Shown here one piece after another: positions 38,369 through 49,629 of a stretch of DNA of 59,966 nt. The translations under genes were made by a program, and so were the position numbers. Origin of the DNA: a virus; the IMG/VR virus record IMGVR_UViG_3300020476_000002, positions 1 to 59,966 of that record. One strand, written 5' to 3'. The notes beneath the pieces are model-generated. The model was not told the DNA's origin. It made no database searches and saw only the letters and a program-made list of their open reading frames with translations. Position 1 is the stretch's first letter; every line of letters starts with the position of its first letter.

Positions 38369-41300
38369 GTATCGGCAGTCGCTTCTATGAGATTGCGCGA
38401 ACCCCGTTTGTTTTTACATCGAAAGCCGTCGATTTTTTTGCTGATGGTTTAACCCATATACCCGAAACATACAGACAGAGTGAGGGTTCTTCGTTAGAAC
38501 GAATGACGTATGCGCCGATTCGTTCATGGTTCGAATCGTTCAAAGACAATGTTGCTGGGCAAGCGTCAGTAACGAACGACATGACACCGGGCGACAGTAT
38601 GTTCGGTATGGTCATGGGACCCAAAGGTCTTATCGGAGCGACCGTTGAAGCCATCCCTGAATGGGTTGGCCCGATTCCGGTACGAAAAGTTGGTGGGGTT
38701 ATTTGGACTCCGTTTCTTGAAAATATGCAACGGGTGTACAAATACGGGATTGATCGTCCGCTTGGGTTTTTAGCAACTATAGGTAATGTGTGGGGACTTG
38801 AAACTCAGGGCGAAACAGAAGACAGCGGATTCAATTTGCCTTTCACTGGAGGAGTGGTAGGACAAATTCCGGGTGTTAGAAACGTGTTTCAGGGAAAACC
38901 AGAGGACGCACCGCAACGTCTAGCAAATATGATTCCGGGTAACTGGCAACAAGACGACTATGACGCCGTGACACTCAACTTGGACACATACAAAGATGTG
39001 TGGGATGTCACCGAATCTCGAAGCGCTGGGCAAGCAATAATTTTGTCGCAACAAAACATAGACATTTTTGATCCGGTATCGGTACAAGATTTCGAAGGCA
39101 CTCTTTACTATCAGATGGCTTCAGGTACTATTGACTTGTATCTCAACTTGGCAGGCGACCCCGGTTATCTTGCAGTTAAAGGTGTGAAGCTGGGTTACGG
39201 ACTTAGACAAGCCCGATTACAGTATGCTCAAACTGGTGAATTTCGGTTGCCGCCGAACACGGTACGGGCACCGTTTTCGTTGTCGGATGTTCGTGGGAAA
39301 CGACGTAACGCTCGTGACCGTGACGAAGCTGCATACCAAAACTTGGGTTGGACTCCTAAATGGTTGAAGAGTCCTGCCAGTAATGCGTCTGTTCAAGAAG
39401 TAGCGACACAGCGTCCTTACTTGGAAGTTAAACAAGCTGTTCAAGATCTTGTGTATCGAACACGTGAGGAGCTTGGTTACGGTGTTCGTGGCGTTGATGA
39501 GGCACAACCTCAATATGTCGCTAATGAAATAGGCGTATTCTATGATAGACGTTCAGGACACGTAGGAAAGTCGAGAGAAGCTAGACGTGCCGAATTGGAA
39601 GGGAGCCGCAAAAATGAGGTAAGAGATACTGCGGAACGCTTAGAAGAAAACACAGATTACAATCTTCACCTAGACCGTCAGCTTTATGAAATTGGAGAAG
39701 GCTCCCGACCAAAATCTAAACTTCCAAAAAAGATGACGAAAGCTCAACTCATTGATTGGATACTTGACAGAGAATTCAGAGTTGAAAAAGGCCCCAGAAT
39801 TCTGTCCGATGTAGAGGACCTTGACCCTGTTTATTTGACAAGCGGCGAAGGAGCAGTAACCGAATTAGCTGCTCTACCTGACGACCCAATTATGATGACC
39901 GGACAAATCGATCAGCTTATGGTTCGTATCGGTGAAGAACTTGATGCGTTGCAAAAAGAATTCGGTAGTTTTGATAGAGATCAAGTTATAGCAAATATTT
40001 TAGAGGACACTCCTTACAACACTCTTGACGATATTGCTGACGCATTAGATGACCTTTGGGATCGTCGTCAGTCTGGAGGAGTGGACTCCGAAATTGATTC
40101 GGGGCAAATGCCTTTAGAGGAATTATATGAGGCGCTTGAACTAACAAGATTTGGAGACAGCCCAGATTTCCCAAACACTTTTTTCTTGGACGACGAAGCG
40201 ATACGGGGATTAGGTCTTGATCCTGCAGACGGTCCTGTACCGGTTACTGCGTCGATGAACACTCCAAGTGAATTATTTGACACTCAGGGGTCCCCCGGAA
40301 TAATTTTTGCCGACGAGGCTGACAGAATACCGGCATTACTTGATTATCTAGGTATGGATGGCGCTGCCGCAATAAGCAACTTTGATCGGATTACAGGAAA
40401 TGTTGGAGGAGGACAGAAATTAGTAAACTGGGTGGAACGTGTTTTAGATCTGGAAGACGCTAGATATGCAGACCCGGAGGGTCAAGAATTTCGTGCTGCA
40501 CAACAAAGAGTAGATGCAGCCCGCGGAGAACTTGAAGAACTAGTCGAACCAATATCTCGACGCATCGACGACTGGGATCAGTTCGACGATTTCGCTGATA
40601 TGACTAGTGCGGCTGAAGCCAATTATGTTGACATCAATCAATACCCACTTTTCTGGTTAGACAATCTTTTGAACCAGATCGAACGTCCTCTAAGTACCCG
40701 AGAAGGTTGGGCACGTCCACGGTTCGATCAGTATTTTGCTTTCTGGGGCGTGGGTTTAGATTCGCCAACGATACAACGAATCTTAAAAGAAAAAAGAATT
40801 ATTGAGCTTGAACGTCTCCAAGGAACTGTCACCCAAAAACTCGCAGCTTTCGACCAAGCCACTGTCCGTGTCATGGAACTCAAACAAGATCCGCTTCTAC
40901 TTGGTGGAACAGCAGACAACCCTGTTTTCGTACCACCAACAAAAACCCCAACAGAAAAATTTATTGACGTACTCGCATTAAAGATAATGAATGCAGGAAA
41001 AGCAGGAAAACTGGGACAGAAATGGCGCAGGATGCCTCACGATCAGGCATACCAGCGTGCAAAAATATGGGCGACGTTAGCGAATACTGGTCCTGTTGAT
41101 TCAACGTCGTGGCTGCCGTTCGACAATTTTTTGAAATTAGAAGTTGGTGCGCCTGCAGCTAGACAAGCAATGGAAAGCCAAGCACATTTTTTGGCGGCGA
41201 TGTTTGGCGGTGGAGACTTCCAAGGTTTCAAGTTTTATCTTCGCCGCTATGCGACAGTGAACGAATCGATTAAACAGATACAACGTGCTCTTGCTTTTTA

Positions 41301-44300
41301 TGGTGACCCGGAGTTGCGTGCACATGCAGTTCCTTCACCTGAAGACATACAAAATCCACGTTATGTTGATGGCCCTATTGAGGTGACAGAGGCAGGCGAG
41401 TGGAGTACCGCATATACGACACCGGAACAACAGTTAACAGAACTGGCTACTGTCCCCTTCGAAAATATTGAAAGCTACAAACAACTCGGTGAATACAAGA
41501 TCCGTGTATTACAACAAGAACTCGCCTTTCTGAATCGAAAGTTTCAGGCAGAAATTTCGTCCATGTCAACGAAAATGCGTGCCTATTTCGATGAATTCGA
41601 TCCAGAGTTAGATACCGAGTGGCATTTCAGAGACGACATTGAAGCCAACCAAGGATCACAACCTTCAATCGGGTTTGAAGACATAGAAGATTTTGTTGTT
41701 CCTCAAATGGGAACTCCCGAGTTTGACAACTTCATTTCCCAACTCAACCAACTTGACCAAATGCCGTGGAACGCAATTCTCAACGTCAAAGAAGATTTAC
41801 TGAAAACACTTATCGAAGAGCAACCTCAACTGTTCTCTGGACCAGACAAAATTCCGGGGACTGTTCCGAAGTATCAGGAAGTAGTGAAAGGTTCAGAAAG
41901 TCTTATCCAAGTAACAACCGACCAGATTTTGGATATGACTGGTATTCCGCTGTCACCAACTGGGATGCTTCCTTATCTTGGTGCCCCTAACCGTCTTGGG
42001 TTTAGCGCACGTACTTTTGTAGAAAGATCTGAACGTTACAACAACTTTGCACGTTCACGTGCTGTGCGTGTCATTGTTGACAAAGTTGCCCAAGGACTTG
42101 TTGACTGGCGTAATCCTTCTCACGCTTACATTCAGGTTGAGCGAATGATGCGAGATTTTGAACGTCTTGCAGATAAGGATGGTGTTCCTTTAACTGAGAA
42201 GTTGAGAGAATATTATCGGATAGGTTGGCAAGAAACTGATGTTGAGGCAATAGCTAGAGGAGCACCGGAAGGTGTACCGAATGCTTACGATGGTTTTGTA
42301 ATAGACGAAGTTTTGGCTGAACTGTTAAACAAAACTGATGACCCGATAGCGATGCGTCACCTTTTCGAAGACGTGTCTCAACGAATGCTTGACATAGTTG
42401 TTGATGCTTACGCAGATATTCGTGATCCGATAACAGGTAAACGAATTATTGATAACCACAAAGTTGTCCAAATTTTGCGTGGCGATATGTCTGCGGCAGA
42501 CGATCTATTGAAAACGTCGGCTGAACGTCAAGACCGAATGTTCGGAAACGGTGATGTTACAACAGTCGAATGGATTAACGACGGCGAAAACATTAGACGC
42601 CATATCCCGATTATGCCATCCCAAGTCCAACACACATCAATCGTTCCACGATTCGACATGTTCCAACGCCTCGTCAACATTGTTGGTGATGACTACAAAA
42701 CAATTCTTGATGCCGATGGAAATCCGCAACGTATCCATCTTGGGAAATCTCGTGCACAGGTTCGGGTTGCTCGCCGGTTTATGTCAACAGCGTGGAAGCG
42801 TGGGGTGCTGCTAACTCCTCGTTGGCAGATGGTTGTCAATATTGATTCGATGTTGCGGACAATGGCTCATGTTGGGACTGCGGCAACGGTTGGCCGTTTG
42901 GGTAATCGTATGGATACGTTGCAGGCACGTTGGTTGCGTAAGAGTGGAGTTGATGTTACTCGTCTTGTAGCTGACGAAGTTGCTGCCCGAATTGACGCAG
43001 ATGGGATTTTAACCCCAGAGCGAGTTTTAGGTGAAATAGAACGTAGGTATCCAGAATTAGAATATTTAGAAGGTGGTTCAATTACTGATTTGGCTAATGA
43101 TCCATTAATCCGTGACATGATTACTAAGCCTGAAGACGCGATTAATAGTATGCGTTTACAAATAGAATATGATGCGGGTAATCCGAAATATTTTGTAAGA
43201 AATCTGAAAAGAGAATTATCTGAGGAACAACTTGACGAATGGGGCGCAAATGTTATCGAAGAATTAGAAAAGCGAGAAAGAGGGGAAACTCCTCAGCCTG
43301 TTGAAGTTGATCGTACTGTTTCAGTAATGAATTTGATTGACGAGGTTTTAGATGAATTCCTAATGGGGTATAGTCGGGAATTCGGGACACGGGGAAGATC
43401 GTCTTATAAAGAACCTGAGGCAATACATATGGATGCCAAAGGTGGTGTCAAACTACCTGAAGGTACTCAGCCAGATGTGATGAGTTTGGAATTAGATGAT
43501 GCTTTCCGCAGAATGGAAATGGGGGGAATGAATTATGACAAATGGATCAGCGCTGATTCCCGTATGGGTCGTTCTCGGGGTTCTCAATTCGTAGAAAACG
43601 TTCAACAATATAACCGTTTAAGAGAATTTGCACCTGACCATCCGGCGCTAAAAGAAACTTTTGATGAACTCGTTGAAGGTGTCATCGACAGTGAATACGC
43701 TCGTGGTCGAAGGATGCGTCGAATTGGGTTAACAACCGGTGTCGGACTTTTCTTTGGCGGTCCAGTCGGAGCCGCAGTCGCCGGACTCGCATACAGCAAA
43801 TATTCACGTAACAGTTTGCAGGCGTTAGCCCGACGCACAATCGCAAACGATTATGCACAAGCTCTCAGACTTGAAGCCTACGACAGTTTGAATCGTTTAG
43901 AAAAACTGGACGAAGCTGTGCTTCGTGGCTATATGCCCGAAGATTTTCGGATTCGTGACTTCGAAGCGCTTACCCCTGACGAACTAATGATGTTAGACAT
44001 GGGGTATGAAGTCGCTGAAGTTCTCGGACAAGCCGCAAAAGACAGACGTGAAGCTGCACGACTCATCTCTACTCGTGCCGATTTCATAGATGATTATCAA
44101 CGAAACGTTGTTGACGCTTTCCGAGCAGACCAACCAGAACTCGCTGGACGTTTCGACGAAGCTGCAGAAATACTTGGCGACGCAGGATACGGTCAAACAC
44201 AATTCGGAAACGTTTCTATCGACAATGCGTGGGGCGACATACCACAATTACAAGAAGTTTGGGAACGTGTTAATAGCGCTAACGCTACAGCCCGTTCAGT

Positions 44301-47112
44301 TTGGGCTGAAGAAACAGCAGCGATTCGACGTTCAGAACGTAGCCACGCAACACAACAATACGACGTGGAAGTTATTTACGAACAGGAAGCGTTTGTTGCT
44401 TCTTGGAATGAATACATAGCTCACCACGCACAACCCCAAGGTCCAGCTTCAGGTATCCCTCATCGTGATTTTATGCGTCCTTTTTGGGAAGGAAAAAGCG
44501 ACGGCGAAATTTTTGGTTGGTTGCAGCGTGAAGGAGCAGATGTTCTTGAACGGTTACCAGAACAGTGGCAGACACCTGAAGGTATGCGGCAACTTATAGA
44601 GAGTGTGCGTTATGAAACAGACACTCTTGTACCTAACTTGCCTGAGTTTGTTGAGGTTCGAGCGAAGCTAGCTAGGGGTGAGTCTGTTCGCTGGGATGCT
44701 GATATGGCTCCTGTTTTGGAACGATTGAAACGGGATCAAGATGAATATTTAGATATTAGTCCCGGTGGTTTAGATCCAAAAGCCTTAGAAGCTGACTTAG
44801 CTGAAACAATAAAGTTACGGGACGAACATAACCAGCTATGGGAAGACGTTGAAGCTGGTAGGCGAGAAATGCCTGACTTCGAAGATGGCTCTTGGACGAA
44901 CGTAGCAGCAAATCTTGATCAAGCTATTGACAATATTCAACGGAATTTAGAAGAAATTGCAGCAGGCGGAACAAGAATGACAGACCGTCTGAGTTTAGAA
45001 GAGTTTGCTGAAGGAGTCCCTCCAATGGGGGCACGGTACAGCGAACAAGGCGGACTTTTTGCTACTCGATACCAACTTGAAAAAGAATTCCCGAATGCTA
45101 CTGGTATCGAAATAAATAGACGCATACGACAAATGTCAATGATTGAACGTTTACGCATAGCAGGAAAAGCCCAACTGTCACGCGAAGTTCTTGAAGCTAA
45201 CGGACCCGGTATTGGAAACAGTTATTGGAACTCGCTAGTTGACTTTGGTAAAAGTATCGGTACCTCCGACTACATGGACGCCATACAAGAAATATCAATG
45301 CGGAAACGTGCAGTCCAACTCATCGACAACTTCGTTACCGACAGATTCGAAAACCTGACAATGGTAGAAGATGTGATATCACGTGGCACCATGTTCGAAG
45401 CAGTATACGAACGAACAATGGCCGAATACCTCCAACGACACCGCAACCCAGACGGCACCTACACAATCAACGGCAACCAACTCGCAACAATCACAGAAAA
45501 GTCACGACAACAAGCCCTATTCGAAACAAAAAATGTTCTCTACGACTTAGCGGAACGTTCACGTTTCGAAGAACTCATGGTCGAATTGATGCCATTCCTC
45601 GGCGCATGGCAAGAAGTTGCCTCTCGTTGGGTGGGCCTCGCCGCAGCCAACCCCGTGTTCGTTGCACGTGCCCTTCGTCCTTGGTATCTACTCACCTCAG
45701 AAGACGAGCATGGTCAAACCAAATTGGTGTTCAAACTTCCTCCAGTGTTTGACACAAGTGTCGCCGGATTCAAACTCTTCGGTCCCATCTCGATGCTCAC
45801 CAAAGAAAACGTTGACCTGAAACTTTCGTCTGCTTCGATGATTGGTGCGCTACCCGGTACTGGTCCACTGTTCTCGTTCCTAACAACTGAACTTGTTATA
45901 CAGGTTCCAGAAATGTCTGAGTTTGTTGACTGGGCATTACCATACGGTTACGCCGAAGGCGGCAACGCTGTCTCTAGGTTCCTTAACGTTCACGCACCTT
46001 CATGGGTGCGAAGCGGACTGCAGCAAGCCGGGATGGATACGAATAGTCGGGCAGCGACAGCAGCCCGAGTCACTCTTGACTATCTTTCCGAACTACACGA
46101 GAACGGTGTCATGGTTGGTGATAGTGCTGCTGAACGACGTGCACTTGACGAAGAAGTTGAACGTCGAGTCAAAATGATATATGGCATGAGAATGTTCCGG
46201 TCTTTAGCAGTCCCAGTTTCATTCAGGCAACAGTCACCTTATTGGGCAATCATCTCAGAGTTCCACAAAATGGAAGATGAGCATGGTGCCGAGATCGCAG
46301 ACTACTGGTTGTTAGAAAACCATCCCGATCTTTGGGCATACACCGGACGCAAATATGCTACCAATGGTGTTGTCGCAGGAACTCTTGAAGGTCACCAAAA
46401 ATATTTGGCGCATCAAGAATTCGCTGATCGTTACCCAGAAGTAGGTGGATTTGTTACTGGTGCAGTTGGGGCGATAGATGTCCAGTTTGAATACAATCGT
46501 GCTGTTCGTGATGAAGAAATTCGGTCAGGGCGTAAAGAGTATTTAGATCCGGGGGGAATTCTTACCGAATCATCGGAGTCTATTGGTTGGCGTGAGTATC
46601 GGGTATTCAGAAACTCTCTTGATGCTGAACTTCGTTTGCGTGCAGATTCTGGTGGGTCAGCAAGTCTAAACGCTAATTCTAATTTTGATTTAAAAACAAA
46701 GAAAGATCAGTTTGTCGCTGAGTTAAGTAGACTCAATCCGATTTGGGCATCCGAATTCAATGACATCGGAAACTTCCAAACACAAGGCAGAATCCTTCAA
46801 GCGTTCAGAGAAATAGTGGCTAGCGAAGATTTTGCTTATCGACCTGAAATTCCTGTTATCGAAATGTTCCTTACCTTGCATGACGGTATCGGCCAAGAGA
46901 TGGTTACTCGTGCCAACATTGAATCCAACTCCAATTACCTTCTTCTTTCATACAAAAAGAATGATGATCTGAGACAACGCTGGGAAATTGGGGTGTTGAG
47001 TATTCTTCGGTACCCAGACTTTGGTCCGATCTATGATAGGTATTTTAGTAAGATGGAAAGTATATCTACCCAAAATCTCCCACGCCGACTTGAATTAGTG
47101 GAAGCGACTTAG
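38365..47112 (+). CDS. Giant virion protein, candidate internal/ejection protein (phage Y, 2915 aa)
   Basis: At 8.7 kb it takes up over a fifth of the phage Y genome. It is homologous to the 1837-aa phage X protein at the N-terminus, around a hydrophobic Gly/Ala hairpin at about 1780-1820 (GLTTGVGLFFGGPVGAAVAG) and near residue 2411 (PFLGAWQEVASRWVGLAAAN) to the end. Most of the ~1,080 extra residues lie before the hairpin and are charged and helical, with a KKMTKAQLIDWILDREF helix. Internal virion role is inferred. No protease, transglycosylase or ADP-ribosyltransferase motif was recognised. Confidence 0.6.
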   Translation: MSIGSRFYEIARTPFVFTSKAVDFFADGLTHIPETYRQSEGSSLERMTYAPIRSWFESFKDNVAGQASVTNDMTPGDSMFGMVMGPKGLIGATVEAIPEWVGPIPVRKVGGVIWTPFLENMQRVYKYGIDRPLGFLATIGNVWGLETQGETEDSGFNLPFTGGVVGQIPGVRNVFQGKPEDAPQRLANMIPGNWQQDDYDAVTLNLDTYKDVWDVTESRSAGQAIILSQQNIDIFDPVSVQDFEGTLYYQMASGTIDLYLNLAGDPGYLAVKGVKLGYGLRQARLQYAQTGEFRLPPNTVRAPFSLSDVRGKRRNARDRDEAAYQNLGWTPKWLKSPASNASVQEVATQRPYLEVKQAVQDLVYRTREELGYGVRGVDEAQPQYVANEIGVFYDRRSGHVGKSREARRAELEGSRKNEVRDTAERLEENTDYNLHLDRQLYEIGEGSRPKSKLPKKMTKAQLIDWILDREFRVEKGPRILSDVEDLDPVYLTSGEGAVTELAALPDDPIMMTGQIDQLMVRIGEELDALQKEFGSFDRDQVIANILEDTPYNTLDDIADALDDLWDRRQSGGVDSEIDSGQMPLEELYEALELTRFGDSPDFPNTFFLDDEAIRGLGLDPADGPVPVTASMNTPSELFDTQGSPGIIFADEADRIPALLDYLGMDGAAAISNFDRITGNVGGGQKLVNWVERVLDLEDARYADPEGQEFRAAQQRVDAARGELEELVEPISRRIDDWDQFDDFADMTSAAEANYVDINQYPLFWLDNLLNQIERPLSTREGWARPRFDQYFAFWGVGLDSPTIQRILKEKRIIELERLQGTVTQKLAAFDQATVRVMELKQDPLLLGGTADNPVFVPPTKTPTEKFIDVLALKIMNAGKAGKLGQKWRRMPHDQAYQRAKIWATLANTGPVDSTSWLPFDNFLKLEVGAPAARQAMESQAHFLAAMFGGGDFQGFKFYLRRYATVNESIKQIQRALAFYGDPELRAHAVPSPEDIQNPRYVDGPIEVTEAGEWSTAYTTPEQQLTELATVPFENIESYKQLGEYKIRVLQQELAFLNRKFQAEISSMSTKMRAYFDEFDPELDTEWHFRDDIEANQGSQPSIGFEDIEDFVVPQMGTPEFDNFISQLNQLDQMPWNAILNVKEDLLKTLIEEQPQLFSGPDKIPGTVPKYQEVVKGSESLIQVTTDQILDMTGIPLSPTGMLPYLGAPNRLGFSARTFVERSERYNNFARSRAVRVIVDKVAQGLVDWRNPSHAYIQVERMMRDFERLADKDGVPLTEKLREYYRIGWQETDVEAIARGAPEGVPNAYDGFVIDEVLAELLNKTDDPIAMRHLFEDVSQRMLDIVVDAYADIRDPITGKRIIDNHKVVQILRGDMSAADDLLKTSAERQDRMFGNGDVTTVEWINDGENIRRHIPIMPSQVQHTSIVPRFDMFQRLVNIVGDDYKTILDADGNPQRIHLGKSRAQVRVARRFMSTAWKRGVLLTPRWQMVVNIDSMLRTMAHVGTAATVGRLGNRMDTLQARWLRKSGVDVTRLVADEVAARIDADGILTPERVLGEIERRYPELEYLEGGSITDLANDPLIRDMITKPEDAINSMRLQIEYDAGNPKYFVRNLKRELSEEQLDEWGANVIEELEKRERGETPQPVEVDRTVSVMNLIDEVLDEFLMGYSREFGTRGRSSYKEPEAIHMDAKGGVKLPEGTQPDVMSLELDDAFRRMEMGGMNYDKWISADSRMGRSRGSQFVENVQQYNRLREFAPDHPALKETFDELVEGVIDSEYARGRRMRRIGLTTGVGLFFGGPVGAAVAGLAYSKYSRNSLQALARRTIANDYAQALRLEAYDSLNRLEKLDEAVLRGYMPEDFRIRDFEALTPDELMMLDMGYEVAEVLGQAAKDRREAARLISTRADFIDDYQRNVVDAFRADQPELAGRFDEAAEILGDAGYGQTQFGNVSIDNAWGDIPQLQEVWERVNSANATARSVWAEETAAIRRSERSHATQQYDVEVIYEQEAFVASWNEYIAHHAQPQGPASGIPHRDFMRPFWEGKSDGEIFGWLQREGADVLERLPEQWQTPEGMRQLIESVRYETDTLVPNLPEFVEVRAKLARGESVRWDADMAPVLERLKRDQDEYLDISPGGLDPKALEADLAETIKLRDEHNQLWEDVEAGRREMPDFEDGSWTNVAANLDQAIDNIQRNLEEIAAGGTRMTDRLSLEEFAEGVPPMGARYSEQGGLFATRYQLEKEFPNATGIEINRRIRQMSMIERLRIAGKAQLSREVLEANGPGIGNSYWNSLVDFGKSIGTSDYMDAIQEISMRKRAVQLIDNFVTDRFENLTMVEDVISRGTMFEAVYERTMAEYLQRHRNPDGTYTINGNQLATITEKSRQQALFETKNVLYDLAERSRFEELMVELMPFLGAWQEVASRWVGLAAANPVFVARALRPWYLLTSEDEHGQTKLVFKLPPVFDTSVAGFKLFGPISMLTKENVDLKLSSASMIGALPGTGPLFSFLTTELVIQVPEMSEFVDWALPYGYAEGGNAVSRFLNVHAPSWVRSGLQQAGMDTNSRAATAARVTLDYLSELHENGVMVGDSAAERRALDEEVERRVKMIYGMRMFRSLAVPVSFRQQSPYWAIISEFHKMEDEHGAEIADYWLLENHPDLWAYTGRKYATNGVVAGTLEGHQKYLAHQEFADRYPEVGGFVTGAVGAIDVQFEYNRAVRDEEIRSGRKEYLDPGGILTESSESIGWREYRVFRNSLDAELRLRADSGGSASLNANSNFDLKTKKDQFVAELSRLNPIWASEFNDIGNFQTQGRILQAFREIVASEDFAYRPEIPVIEMFLTLHDGIGQEMVTRANIESNSNYLLLSYKKNDDLRQRWEIGVLSILRYPDFGPIYDRYFSKMESISTQNLPRRLELVEAT

Positions 47113-47113
47113 T

Positions 47114-48613
47114 ATGGCCGACCCTGAAGAAACAGAAGTTGATGCAGAAACTAAAGAGGCTTTAGCAGACGAGTTGCTTTACGGCCAAGTAGCAACTGAT
47201 AATGAAAGGTTACGTGGTATTGAAGCAGAAATTCAGGCAGAAATAGCAGGTTTCGGACTTGACATGGAAGCAGTTTTCAGTGTGGAAACAGCTATTAGTT
47301 TAGCTATTACTGCTGCCTCAGCTATTTGGGGACCAAAGTGGGCATTAGTTGTAAGTGCCGCGACGTTGGGGGGAATGGTTCTTAACTGGTTTGGCCTAGA
47401 TCATGAAATGTCTGCAGGAGAAATAGTCAATCAAGAGAAAGACGATAGTGAACCTGCAGCCGCAATCCCAGTGGCGAATGCAGCCCAAGCAGAAGTAGCG
47501 ACCAGAAGCGAAGCAGGCACTCTCAAAAATGCAGACGATCTTGCGGCAGCATACCGTGATGTAGCAACTAAAGCAGGGGTAACGGAAGAAGAAGCTCAAT
47601 TCGAAGTTCAACAAGCCTTGTCACAACAGGTAGGCGAAATGCAATACGGTCAAGACGACCCGAGAGGCAGCACAACATCGCTTCTTAATGACGCTTTCGT
47701 GATGAACACAATGAAACCCGGCACGTTTGCTTTTAACACCGCATATCTTCCCTACGATAAAGGCGGTGTGCGACGTACACGCATAAACAAATTTGATCTT
47801 CCCGGTATGTTAGGTACCGAAGATATGGCGTTCTATGCTTACCGTCCCCTAGTTATGCCGGGTACCGGACTTCCTCGATCCTCAAAATTTGAGGATGTGG
47901 ATGTGTTAGGATTTCGTTGGGAAGTTGATCCCAATCTCCAAAAACAAGGATTCGAATTCAATCGAATAGTTGAGCAAGATGTTCCCGTCACTGTGTCCGA
48001 TGTCATGGCGATTTACGATGAACAGCCCGAAGAGTCGCAGCGTCTTATCGCTCAGGGTTTAGCTTTGGGTGATGGGATAACGTCGTGGACATACGGGATT
48101 CTTGGTGACCGAATGTATACAGATCCTGATGCAATATATGATCGGGATGTGGTCCAAAGATCTTTAATGAATATGTCTGATGCTGCCATATACCAAGCAT
48201 CAAGACTTGTCGGAGGGTTCTCTGAACTTGATGACCGTTTTATTCCTAAGGGTTTAGATGCCCCGGTTCCGATTGAAAATTTCCAAAATGATTTATTCGA
48301 TCAAGCAGTTAAGGCTGGTCGTGTTGCCCAAATCAATAGGGATCATGGTCGTCAAATGGCTCGGGATGTGTTGATTGGGTTGACTGGGCGACGCAATGTG
48401 GGTGGTTTTATGAATATGGTCGATCAATGGACTAAAGAAATCCAGTTGGAAAACATCGGGGTAAATATTACGGGAGCAGAATTTGAGGCTGGTATAACGG
48501 CTCGTGCTTTGGAAGCTGTAGATGAAGGCGAGTTACCTGAAGTTGAAGCTGGGATAGCTGCGGTTGATAAAGCTACTGCTGGTGCAATATTGGCGAGAGC
48601 GATGGCCCAATAA
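47114..48613 (+). CDS. Virion-associated membrane-active candidate (499 aa)
   Basis: Residues about 55-100 form a hydrophobic hairpin (ETAISLAITAASAIWGPKWA, then LVVSAATLGGMVLNWFGL) that could cross a membrane. The second half corresponds to the 255-aa phage X protein (RLIAQGLALGDG and LIGLTGRRN segments), so the membrane part is an N-terminal addition here. Its place after the giant gene suggests an ejection or head-interior role. Confidence 0.55.
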   Translation: MADPEETEVDAETKEALADELLYGQVATDNERLRGIEAEIQAEIAGFGLDMEAVFSVETAISLAITAASAIWGPKWALVVSAATLGGMVLNWFGLDHEMSAGEIVNQEKDDSEPAAAIPVANAAQAEVATRSEAGTLKNADDLAAAYRDVATKAGVTEEEAQFEVQQALSQQVGEMQYGQDDPRGSTTSLLNDAFVMNTMKPGTFAFNTAYLPYDKGGVRRTRINKFDLPGMLGTEDMAFYAYRPLVMPGTGLPRSSKFEDVDVLGFRWEVDPNLQKQGFEFNRIVEQDVPVTVSDVMAIYDEQPEESQRLIAQGLALGDGITSWTYGILGDRMYTDPDAIYDRDVVQRSLMNMSDAAIYQASRLVGGFSELDDRFIPKGLDAPVPIENFQNDLFDQAVKAGRVAQINRDHGRQMARDVLIGLTGRRNVGGFMNMVDQWTKEIQLENIGVNITGAEFEAGITARALEAVDEGELPEVEAGIAAVDKATAGAILARAMAQ

Positions 48614-49629
48614 TGGTTAATGTAGGCGAAATTCCGGGCACTATTGAACAAGAAATTGATCAGACAATGGTCGAATCTTTGAAAGATCGTCCTCTCGAAC
48701 CTGATCTTGTTACTTTTGGTTTCGAATCGCTGATTGGTGATCCGACTGCCCGAGTTGAATTTGGTGGTCAGAAATGGAATATCTACGATCTTGTTCTTGC
48801 TAATCCTTACGAGTTTGATCTGAAAAGTGATAGTGGGATTCAGTCAATGCAGTTGTGGGTTAACAAACTTTATGCCAGCACAGAGCATTACCGCAATAGT
48901 GAGCAAGGACGTGCGCTTCGTAAAGAAGAATGGTATAAAGCTGGCGATGACAGCGACGAATTAACGACACGCCAAAAAGATCTCATCTCAGATCTTGTTG
49001 AAAAGGTCGAAGAAATTGCTGCGTTAAGCAACCTTGGTTGGGGCGAAGACGAGATCAACGAATTTGCTTTAGATGCTTGGCTAGCTGGTTGGACTGAAAC
49101 AGATGTAGATAAAATTAGGGATCTGATTAGCGAAGACGATGATCTGGAATTCGGGATTGATGCACGACCGGGTAGCGACATCGCCGCAAACGTAGCCAAT
49201 ATCAATGAAAAATTACGGCAACACCTTATGGACCCATCCCAAATGGATGAAGGCTGGGTTGAAGATGCGTCACGCCGCATATATCGGGGTGAAACTACTT
49301 TAGATATTTTGGCAACAGAGTTAGCTGAACAATCAGCAACTCTTTACCCCAACTTCGCTGACCGTATCCGTGCAGGGGTTGCCCCAACAACTATTCTTAG
49401 CAGCTATAACCCTATCTTTAGAAACGTGTTCGGGTATACCCCATCGTGGGATGGTTCGGAACGTGAAATGGGAATGACTTTAGGTAACGATCCGGCTGTT
49501 CTTTCTGGCGCGAACTTCGCTCATTATCTTCGTACTACCGATAAGTACGATAGATCTGAGGCTGGTCTTAATAGAGGATATGATTTGATGCAGACTATGG
49601 GCAAGGCTTTAGGACTGGTGGCACCGTAA
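48613..49629 (+). CDS. Virion protein (338 aa), homologue of the C-terminal half of the phage X 858-aa protein
   Basis: ATG overlaps the previous stop. The sequence is charged and helical, with EDEINEFALDAWLAGWTETD, RIYRGETTLDILATELAEQS and a C-terminal FAHYLRTTDKYDRSEAGLNR. It aligns to roughly the last 300 residues of the 858-aa protein and lacks the coiled-coil and Thr/Ala-Asp linker. Structural role inferred from order. Confidence 0.6.
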   Translation: MVNVGEIPGTIEQEIDQTMVESLKDRPLEPDLVTFGFESLIGDPTARVEFGGQKWNIYDLVLANPYEFDLKSDSGIQSMQLWVNKLYASTEHYRNSEQGRALRKEEWYKAGDDSDELTTRQKDLISDLVEKVEEIAALSNLGWGEDEINEFALDAWLAGWTETDVDKIRDLISEDDDLEFGIDARPGSDIAANVANINEKLRQHLMDPSQMDEGWVEDASRRIYRGETTLDILATELAEQSATLYPNFADRIRAGVAPTTILSSYNPIFRNVFGYTPSWDGSEREMGMTLGNDPAVLSGANFAHYLRTTDKYDRSEAGLNRGYDLMQTMGKALGLVAP

